Source of the DNA: Methylobacillus flagellatus_A
Lineage (GTDB): Bacteria > Pseudomonadota > Gammaproteobacteria > Burkholderiales > Methylophilaceae
Reading direction: 5' to 3' (one strand)
DNA: 64,000 nt
Assembly: GCF_031344055.1 (NCBI RefSeq)
Contig: NZ_JADBEN010000004.1
Positions 58,278-64,000 of the stretch are shown one piece after another. The translations under genes were made by a program, and so were the position numbers. Position 1 is the first letter of the stretch. Each line of letters opens with the position of its first letter. The notes below the pieces were generated by a model, which was given only the letters and a program-made list of their open reading frames with translations, was not told where the DNA came from and searched no databases.

Positions 58278-58877
58278 ATGACCATGAATAACCCCAACAG
58301 GTATACCAAGGTGGCAATCACGCTGCATTGGCTGATTGCGATCGCCATACTCTTCCTGTTTGCGCTTGGTTGGTATATGAACGAGCTTCCCCGCGGCGGG
58401 GACAAAGTCACAAGCATTGATCTCTTCGACTTGGGAGCTTATACCTGGCAACTTGCCGAGGCGGCCACCCCCCGCACCTTTTATTTCAATTTGCACAAAT
58501 CAATCGGTTTCACCGTGCTTCTGCTGGTCGGCCTCAGGCTGTACTGGCGGCTGATGCACCGGCCGCCAGCCTTGCCCGACTCGATGAAGCGTTGGGAGAA
58601 AGCAGTGGCCCACGGCACCCATCATCTGCTGTATCTCATGATGGTATTGATGCCTGCGAGCGGGCTGTTGACTACGCTATATAGCAAATACGGCCTGCAT
58701 TGGTTTTCCGTCCCGGTATTGCCAGGCTTGGACAACGCCGGACTGCGGGATTTCTTTGTGGCGGCACACGAGTTCTCTGCCGCAATACTGATTACTTTGA
58801 TCGGCCTGCATATTGCAGCCGCGCTCAAGCATCAATTTATCGACAAGGACAATATCCTGAAGCGGATGTCATTTTAA
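58278..58877 (+). CDS. Cytochrome b561-type membrane haem protein
   Basis: The roughly 199-residue protein has four transmembrane helices with haem-ligand His residues (VAITLHWLIAIAILFL; NLHKSIGFTVLLLVGLRLYW; THHLLYLMMVLMPASG; AHEFSAAILITLIGLHIAAALKH). Bacterial b561 proteins pass electrons between quinone and periplasmic partners such as superoxide (CybB) or quinoproteins. It follows the beta-propeller gene and ends at a strong terminator. Start ATG 58278 or 58284. Confidence 0.92.
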   Translation: MTMNNPNRYTKVAITLHWLIAIAILFLFALGWYMNELPRGGDKVTSIDLFDLGAYTWQLAEAATPRTFYFNLHKSIGFTVLLLVGLRLYWRLMHRPPALPDSMKRWEKAVAHGTHHLLYLMMVLMPASGLLTTLYSKYGLHWFSVPVLPGLDNAGLRDFFVAAHEFSAAILITLIGLHIAAALKHQFIDKDNILKRMSF

Positions 58878-58933
58878 CTAAAGCTTATTGATCATCTTGT
58901 TGTTACATCTTGCGTAACAGCGTGCCTAATATG

Positions 58934-58971
58934 AAAACACCCTCAGGATTATTATCCTGAGGGTGTTTTTT
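58934..58971 (+). terminator. Terminator after cytochrome b561
   Basis: AACACCCTCAGGAT, TATT, ATCCTGAGGGTGTT followed by TTTT is a long perfect stem with a T tract, ending the propeller-b561 transcript. Confidence 0.93.
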
Positions 58972-59020
58972 CATGGTGGCCAGAATGAACTGGACTACCT
59001 GTTTGCAGATACCGGCGTAC

Positions 59021-59374
59021 TTACTTTATCCCGCCTACATAACGCTTAACCTTGAAATGATGCTTAGGATGCGTCACATACACAAACTTCTTCCCGGCAT
59101 TGCGGTTTGCACTCACCCCACTCGTATCGATACGGTTCACATTAAAGTGATGCCTGAAGTGAGGGCGATTGTTGCGAGACTGCACCACATCCTTATGTGT
59201 AATCACCGCTTCGGACTCCGCCACGCGCGCATCGGTAGCCAGGCGGCTGGGATTAATCGTCGCCGCGGCCAACACCTGCTGATCGAACAGCGCTGCATTA
59301 TGTTCCTCTGCCTGGGCAAAAGAAGTCCAAGAAGCCGCAAGCGCCACACTCGCTATTACAACAGTCTTATTCAT
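59021..59374 (-). CDS. Small secreted basic protein, second copy
   Basis: The 117-residue protein is a near-identical paralog of the one at 35879-36229: same mature His/Arg-rich chain, with a slightly different signal peptide (MNKTVVIASVALAASWTSFAQA) and C-terminal residues (YVGGIK). ATG 59374 has GGAG at the right distance and ATG 59377 immediately before. It sits between the propeller/b561 genes and the PqqU-like receptor, pointing leftward. The function is unknown. Confidence 0.75.
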   Translation of the reverse strand: MNKTVVIASVALAASWTSFAQAEEHNAALFDQQVLAAATINPSRLATDARVAESEAVITHKDVVQSRNNRPHFRHHFNVNRIDTSGVSANRNAGKKFVYVTHPKHHFKVKRYVGGIK

Positions 59375-59487
59375 CATCGTCTCCAAATAGTGAATTAATA
59401 TTTTGTCTTACCATGGTGCACATCCTACTAGACGAAGATCACAAGAAAAACATACTATTCTCTGATAAATACTTCGGAATTTTCGAA
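59034..59487 (-). repeat. Copy B of the 454-bp duplicated segment (inverted copy at 35766-36219)
   Basis: This is the reverse-strand copy of the segment described at 35766. It includes the same palindrome, leader and gene. Identity stays high across the leader and coding part and stops at the same point before the stop codon. Confidence 0.85.
59472..59487. promoter_or_regulatory. T-N11-A palindrome upstream of the second small-protein gene
   Basis: On the reverse strand TTCGAAAATTCCGAAG has the same TCG-N7-CGA arms as the motif at 35766-35782. Its conservation upstream of both copies supports regulation by the NhaR-like LysR protein. Confidence 0.5.
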
Positions 59488-59527
59488 TGATTGAGTTCTG
59501 TAGTAAAGGTGATTGCACGTGAAAAGT

Positions 59528-59559
59528 AAAAGGGATGCTGCAATTGCAGCATCCCTTTT
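59528..59559. terminator. 32-bp perfect palindrome, bidirectional terminator
   Basis: The segment AAAAGGGATGCTGCAA and its exact complement form a perfect hairpin without loop at the centre TTGCAA, with T tracts on both strands. It lies 25 nt beyond the receptor stop codon on the leftward strand. Confidence 0.88.
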
Positions 59560-59584
59560 TATTTGAAGATGACGTCAGTAAAGC

Positions 59585-61747
59585 CTAGAAGATATAGGTC
59601 GCGTTAAGCCCTAACAACCAGTTGCGGCCTGCCGCAGGCTCATAAAAGCGGCTATTTCCATCATTAACGCGGATGGAGCCGATGTACTCCTTGTCGAAAA
59701 TATTTTCTACGCGTACGTACTCACTAAAGCGCCAGTTTTGAAGTTTTTGCTGGAAGCCAGCTCGGATATTGAAAATTGTATATGAAGTGGCAGATTCCGT
59801 ATTCTGGTCATTAGTATAGACTTTGCTATTATGTCGCGCTTCAAAAGCAGTATTGAAGCCGCTGGCCTGATGCTTCCATGCCACTTCGCCATAAATTTGG
59901 GAACGATAAGTCCCGGGAATGTAATTGCCTGATAAAACTGTAACAGGACGTGTTACCCCACCACTTGTTGCCGAATATGTATACGTATCATCAAATTTCG
60001 CATTCAAGAAGGTATAAGAACCAAATAACGAAATATTGTTAGCAAGTTTTGATTCAATTGAAAATTCCGCACCGTTACGCTTTGTCTTGCTGGCATTCAT
60101 ATAGGTGACGTTATTGTTGAAGTTCTGTTGGACGACAATTTCGTCATCTGTTCGTACATTAAATAACGTCAGGTTAGCAATTGTATTATCTCCAATGAAT
60201 GCTTTTGTCCCAATTTCGAAGTTGCGGCTTTCGCTCGGCTTTAAGGTCAGGTTAGGGCCTGTAATGGGATTTACTGTTGCGTATGCCGCTTCGATAAAGG
60301 TTGGAGTTTCAAAGCCTTTACCGTAGTTGACATAAATGTTCCAAGTGGGTGTTATTTTCCAAACAGTACCAACCACGGGGGTTGTTTTTTCATAAGTAAC
60401 ATTTCCACTGCCGTCACCATTGGATCCTGTCCCTGAAACAAAATTATCATTTACTTCCAACTTGACTTTTGTGCGGCGCGCGCCTAAATGCAAATCCACA
60501 TTGTCTAAGATTGACCATTGCGCTTGTATATATTTGTCAGAGTTCGTGGCGATATTTTCTTCATCGCGATTGAGGTAGCCTGTATCTGTACGCTTAATGC
60601 CACTATATGCGTTGATATCTAAGCGATCATCATTCATTTTTCCATAGGTTAAACCTAGACTGAGACTATAGGGGCGACTTAATAATTGGCCTCTATTATT
60701 CCAACGTAAGTCTGTTCCCCAAAATTCTCGGTCAATACTACTTGCACGACCTCCCCAGCGACCTTGAGCGTCAGCAGCTTGGCTGGTTGACAAATATTGT
60801 TCATTTTTACGGTTCCCAACGTAAGAAATCAGGTTGATCGAGTTATTTGCATTGATGATATGTTCCAAGTTAAAGCCTACTTGTGTCTGGCTACGAGAAA
60901 CTCGGGTATCTGCACCATACGCGGAGGCAATGGCTTGTTTGCGATCTGATCTCACATCAGCGCGACTTAATCCCAACGGATCATCCGCTTCTTGATCAAA
61001 CCAATTGATCAATGTCGTGAGCTTAGTATCTTCATTCAAGTTGAAGCGGAACTTAGCTGTGGCTTGCTCTTTCTTGTTGCGGCTATGGTCACGGTAGCCA
61101 TCGGAGGAGTAATTGCTGTAGTTGATCAGATACTCCAAGCCGTCTGCAGTGCCTGCAGCACGTACATTTTCGCGGCGGGTATCGTAGCTGCCGAATAATA
61201 CGCCAGCAGATAACTCATGGCCTGCCGGTGCATTTTCCGTTAGCAACTGCACAACGCCGCCGGAAGAGTTGCCATACAGTGCGGAGAACGGGCCGCGCAT
61301 GACTTCAATGCCTTGCATGGCGCCAAGGTCAACGCTGCCCGGTTGGCCGCTGCCATCGGGGTAGGTCAATGGAATGCCATCGACATATACGCGTACGCCA
61401 CGTACGCCAAACGCAGAGCGGGCACCGAAACCACGGGTTGAAATTTGAGGGTCCTGAGACATCTGCGTACGGTTCTGCGCAGTGATGCCCGGAACGCGGA
61501 TCAGGCTTTCGGAAAGAGTCATTTGCGGCAGGCCGTCCTGGATGTTTTCCTTGCCGACCACGTCAATGGCCACTGGCAGGTCGAAGCTGCGTTGTGCTGC
61601 GCGGGTGGCCGTCACGACAACCGGGGAGATGACTTGGAGGTCATCCTTGTTTTCTTCCGTGGTGTCTTCTGCCAGGGCGGTGCTACTGCAGCATACGCTT
61701 AGTACTGCGAGTGGAATGAGTTTGAGGTGAAACCTGGAATGATGCAT
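59585..61747 (-). CDS. pqqU: TonB-dependent receptor, PqqU/YncD-like (probable PQQ importer)
   Basis: The 720-residue outer-membrane receptor has a signal peptide (VLSVCCSSTALAE), a plug (LPVAIDVVGKENI; STRGFGARSAFGVRGVRVYVDGIPLT; GPFSALYGNSSGGVV) and a barrel ending LGLNATYIF. The match to E. coli YncD, reported as the high-affinity PQQ importer PqqU, is strong along the sequence as I recall it: RGFETPT-type KGFETPTFIEAAY, KPSESRNFEIGTK, VENIFDKEYIGSIRVNDGNSRFYEPAAGRN. It is close to a TonB gene and two quinoprotein-associated genes. PQQ import in a presumed PQQ-using methylotroph is the inference. Confidence 0.8.
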   Translation of the reverse strand: MHHSRFHLKLIPLAVLSVCCSSTALAEDTTEENKDDLQVISPVVVTATRAAQRSFDLPVAIDVVGKENIQDGLPQMTLSESLIRVPGITAQNRTQMSQDPQISTRGFGARSAFGVRGVRVYVDGIPLTYPDGSGQPGSVDLGAMQGIEVMRGPFSALYGNSSGGVVQLLTENAPAGHELSAGVLFGSYDTRRENVRAAGTADGLEYLINYSNYSSDGYRDHSRNKKEQATAKFRFNLNEDTKLTTLINWFDQEADDPLGLSRADVRSDRKQAIASAYGADTRVSRSQTQVGFNLEHIINANNSINLISYVGNRKNEQYLSTSQAADAQGRWGGRASSIDREFWGTDLRWNNRGQLLSRPYSLSLGLTYGKMNDDRLDINAYSGIKRTDTGYLNRDEENIATNSDKYIQAQWSILDNVDLHLGARRTKVKLEVNDNFVSGTGSNGDGSGNVTYEKTTPVVGTVWKITPTWNIYVNYGKGFETPTFIEAAYATVNPITGPNLTLKPSESRNFEIGTKAFIGDNTIANLTLFNVRTDDEIVVQQNFNNNVTYMNASKTKRNGAEFSIESKLANNISLFGSYTFLNAKFDDTYTYSATSGGVTRPVTVLSGNYIPGTYRSQIYGEVAWKHQASGFNTAFEARHNSKVYTNDQNTESATSYTIFNIRAGFQQKLQNWRFSEYVRVENIFDKEYIGSIRVNDGNSRFYEPAAGRNWLLGLNATYIF

Positions 61748-61829
61748 GCTGACTCCCCGACGATGCTTTTAAACTGTTTTACGAGCAGGCGAGCATAGGC
61801 GAAAGCGATCGGTTTGACCATCAAGATAA

Positions 61830-62810
61830 TCATGAATTTGCACCGGAACCTTGCCCGGCCAGGAAGTCCTGCAAAGTGCTTGCGGTGGGCAGGTGGGGCA
61901 GAAGGCCGCGTTGACGGACCGTCAGGCTGGCACTGGCGCAGCCATGTTGCAAGGCGGTGGTGGTGATGTTGCCTTGAAGCAGGCTGGCAATAAAGGCGCT
62001 GGCAAAAGCATCGCCTGCGCCGATAGTGTCGATGGTTTCAGCGCGAAATCCTGCTTGCTCGTATGTGCTGCCGTCTTCAAGGATGGCGACTGCTCCCTGG
62101 CAGCCTAAAGTGATGATGATCGATTTGCCAGGAAAGCGTTGGTTGAAGCGAATGGCATGCAGCCATGCGAGTGCGGCCGCACAGGAGTTGAAATTTCCTG
62201 GTGCGCCATTCAGCCATGCCTGCGCCTCGGTCTGGTTCATGATCAGTACGTCGGTAAGCGCGAGCAGTTCGGAGCTGATGGCATGGTAAGGGGATGGATT
62301 GAGCACTGTCATGCTGCCAACGCTATGTGCGATCTTGAAGGCTGCCAAGATGGCGTTATCAGGCAGTTCGAAGGGGGCGTAGACGAGGTCGGCCTGCTGG
62401 ATGGACGCGGCTTGCTGCTGGACATGCGTTTCATCAAAGAGGGCATTGGCTCCGGGATGAACGATGATTTGATTCTGTCCTTGCGCATCGATCAATGCGA
62501 CGCCGTGGCCATTGTACTTGGCCGTCACGGCGGAAGCGATATGGCGGAGTTGCCACTGCGACAATATATCTTGGCATTGCTGTTGTGATGATGGATGCGA
62601 ACCGCAAGGCAGGATGCCATCGACGGGTATTTGGAGTTTGCGCAGGCCGACCAGGACATTCAGGCCCTTGCCGCCGGTTTCGCAGTAAAAGTCGTCTGCT
62701 TGCCATGATTCGCCAGGGGCCGGGAAGCGGCGCACGAAATAGATATGCGCGATCATGAGGCTGGCAAGCACGTAAGCATTCGAGGCTCTAGGTTTGAAGC
62801 TTGCCAGCAT
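61830..62810 (-). CDS. PfkB-family carbohydrate kinase
   Basis: The 326-residue kinase phosphorylates a sugar or nucleoside. It has the PfkB signature pair: CETGGKGLNVLVGLRKL (about 43-59) and DTIGAGDAFASAFIASLLQG (about 264-283), with TLGCQGAVAI. The specific substrate (ribose, nucleoside or other) cannot be read off. It lies six bases after the GntR regulator gene and probably forms an operon with it. Confidence 0.9.
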   Translation of the reverse strand: MLASFKPRASNAYVLASLMIAHIYFVRRFPAPGESWQADDFYCETGGKGLNVLVGLRKLQIPVDGILPCGSHPSSQQQCQDILSQWQLRHIASAVTAKYNGHGVALIDAQGQNQIIVHPGANALFDETHVQQQAASIQQADLVYAPFELPDNAILAAFKIAHSVGSMTVLNPSPYHAISSELLALTDVLIMNQTEAQAWLNGAPGNFNSCAAALAWLHAIRFNQRFPGKSIIITLGCQGAVAILEDGSTYEQAGFRAETIDTIGAGDAFASAFIASLLQGNITTTALQHGCASASLTVRQRGLLPHLPTASTLQDFLAGQGSGANS

Positions 62811-62816
62811 GAGGTT

Positions 62817-63593
62817 TCAGCCTTTCATCTTGACCCGGTAGGCATACGCGTCGCCGCGGAATGTGCCTTCCACATATTCCAGCAGGATGCCATTCTGTGA
62901 ATAGCTGCGGCGCTTGATCAGCAGGCAAGGTTGAGGGAAGCTGAAGCCGAATGCCTGGTTTTCGATGTCATTGGAAAGTACGGCTTCTACTGTCTGTTCA
63001 CACCAGGCCAAGTGGTACTGGCATTGCTGGTTGATCGCCTGGTAGATGGAGCCCTGCAAGTCGGCGGATGCGAGTTCCGGCAGGTGGTGCAGGTTATACC
63101 AGGCGATTTCGTGAGAGAGCGGTTTGTCGTCTCCGTAGCGGATGCGCTCCAGCTTGAGGAGGGGCGTGTTGGAGTTGAGGCCGAACATGGAAGCCATGCC
63201 CCGGTCATTGACGATGGATCGTTCCAGGATGCGCGTGGAAGGCGTCATGCCCAGCTCGTGCATTTCATCAGTGAAGCCGCGCAGCTTGAACATGTGGGTG
63301 TCGAGCCTTCCGGGGGTGAGCACGGTGGTGCCGCCCTTGCGGTTGCTGGTGATGAGCTTGCGGTTGCGCAATTCCATGTAGCTGCGCTTGATGGTGATTT
63401 TGCTGACGCCGAGCGCTTCCGAGAAGGCGGTCTCGGTGGGCAGTTGCGTGCCTGGCTTGAGTTCCTGCTGCAATATCAGGGATTCGAGCTGCTGATATAG
63501 CTGTGCGTAGAGCGGGTCGGCTGCATTCTTGTCCAATGTAATCAAGTTGGTGATGGAGGCTACATTAGCTTTAGTGTTTTTCAATGGGGGCAC
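62817..63593 (-). CDS. GntR-family regulator (HutC subfamily)
   Basis: The 258-residue regulator has an N-terminal GntR winged helix (PLYAQLYQQLESLILQQELKPGTQLPTETAFSEALGVSK, recognisable near residues 26-65, with a TVLTPGRL hinge) and a C-terminal UTRA ligand-binding domain (PLLKLERIRYGDDKPLSHE). HutC/UTRA regulators respond to small sugars or amino-acid derivatives. It lies next to the PfkB kinase gene, so it may respond to that kinase's substrate. Confidence 0.9.
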   Translation of the reverse strand: MPPLKNTKANVASITNLITLDKNAADPLYAQLYQQLESLILQQELKPGTQLPTETAFSEALGVSKITIKRSYMELRNRKLITSNRKGGTTVLTPGRLDTHMFKLRGFTDEMHELGMTPSTRILERSIVNDRGMASMFGLNSNTPLLKLERIRYGDDKPLSHEIAWYNLHHLPELASADLQGSIYQAINQQCQYHLAWCEQTVEAVLSNDIENQAFGFSFPQPCLLIKRRSYSQNGILLEYVEGTFRGDAYAYRVKMKG

Positions 63594-63677
63594 GCATCAG
63601 TCCTACAAAAAATCCAATGGCATATTAACTTCCACTTTGGCGGGAGCTCAACAGGAATATGCAAGCACAATGCCAAT

Positions 63678-63693
63678 TATAGATATACCTATA
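63678..63693. promoter_or_regulatory. Weak palindrome upstream of GntR gene
   Basis: TATAG-ATATAC-CTATA, 85 nt before the GntR start, is a small inverted repeat that could be an operator or simply part of the AT-rich promoter. The 289-nt gap up to moeA holds nothing else I recognise. Confidence 0.25.
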
Positions 63694-63882
63694 AAAATAT
63701 AATAACATTGGCTTTCCTTTATTCTTCATCCTGAGAGCAGGCGAAAGGGCATGGCGCAATACAAGCTGATATTCCAGGGGAGAGAGGTGGGATTGGAGAA
63801 GGTGGGGCGAAAGTCGAATACCTTGAAAGGCTGAGCTAAGCCGCCATATGCTCACGCTTTATCCTGTCATGGGATGGCGCGC

Positions 63883-64000
63883 TTACAAAATCCCTTCCAT
63901 CACTTGAACCTGGACTTCCGCACCGGCGGGCAAGTCGCCTACATAGTCATCCAACACGATAAAGCAATTGGCTTCGGACATGGAGCGCAGGATGCCCGAC
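63883..64000 (-). CDS. moeA: Molybdopterin molybdenumtransferase MoeA, C-terminal end only
   Basis: The reverse strand at the window end reads SGILRSMSEANCFIVLDDYV with an IL-stop at 63883, the C-terminal domain IV signature of MoeA (SMSEANCFIVL is diagnostic). MoeA inserts molybdenum into molybdopterin. The remaining gene lies beyond the window. Confidence 0.85.
   Translation of the reverse strand, partial: SGILRSMSEANCFIVLDDYVGDLPAGAEVQVQVMEGIL

Overview
The window reads as chromosomal DNA of a methylotrophic betaproteobacterium, most likely family Methylophilaceae (Methylobacillus/Methylovorus/Methylophilus type). This rests on a lanthanide-type methanol dehydrogenase cluster (xoxF-xoxJ-xoxG), a quinoprotein-linked accessory gene set, many TonB-dependent receptors, and a betaproteobacterial-style housekeeping order (ruvB-ybgC-tolQRAB-pal-cpoB-queE-queC; rpsP-rimM-trmD-rplS; rpsU-yqeY-dnaG-rpoD). 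The assignment is inferred from gene content; no database was searched.

Layout. 1-3.2 kb: the end of a sugar-type ABC transporter ATPase, a LacI-family repressor with a perfect 16-bp palindromic operator, and an aldo/keto reductase. 3.2-3.5 kb: a 281-bp non-coding element bounded by perfect 25-bp inverted repeats with further nested inverted repeats (MITE-like). 3.6-23.5 kb: core genes for recombination, the Tol-Pal envelope system, queuosine synthesis, translation, DNA repair, XerD, phospholipid synthesis, t6A synthesis, primase and sigma-70. 23.5-34.0 kb: a tRNA(CAU) gene followed by a filamentous phage (inovirus) prophage of about 10.5 kb. It has its own tyrosine integrase, a DUF4258/DUF2283 gene pair, a structural module (Zot/pI, pVI-like, TspB-like pIII, a 20-residue peptide, pVIII, an 81-residue and a 25-residue membrane protein), an ssDNA-binding protein, a Rep protein, two regulators around a 24-bp palindromic operator, and an AT-rich cargo pair (membrane protein plus SIR2-domain protein). 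No secretin is encoded in it. A 25-bp copy of the tRNA anticodon/T-arm segment marks the far end.

34-45 kb: a GlcG-like secreted protein, an NhaR-like LysR regulator, a small secreted protein with a near-identical inverted copy 23 kb away, a tRNA hydroxylase, two tandem Fiu-like TonB receptors with a PiuC-type dioxygenase, a BrkB-cNMP fusion and a proline iminopeptidase. 45-50.5 kb: xoxF, xoxJ, xoxG and a type II NADH dehydrogenase. 50.5-62 kb: a lysophospholipid transporter, PhoH, Bcp, and then a quinoprotein-associated neighbourhood. There, an operon of metallohydrolase, TonB and sensor kinase diverges from a YVTN beta-propeller plus cytochrome b561 pair, with a receptor closely resembling PqqU/YncD (the PQQ importer) nearby. 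The end holds a PfkB-type kinase, a GntR regulator and the last codons of moeA.

How it fits together: the xox cluster oxidises methanol with PQQ and a lanthanide in the periplasm, and the 56-62 kb genes plausibly import, handle or sense PQQ or quinoproteins. The Fiu-like receptors and PiuC serve metal-chelate uptake. The most novel-looking material is the tRNA-integrated inovirus with a SIR2 cargo gene and tiny unannotated virion-type ORFs, followed by the putative PQQ uptake/relay gene set with a dedicated TonB and kinase.
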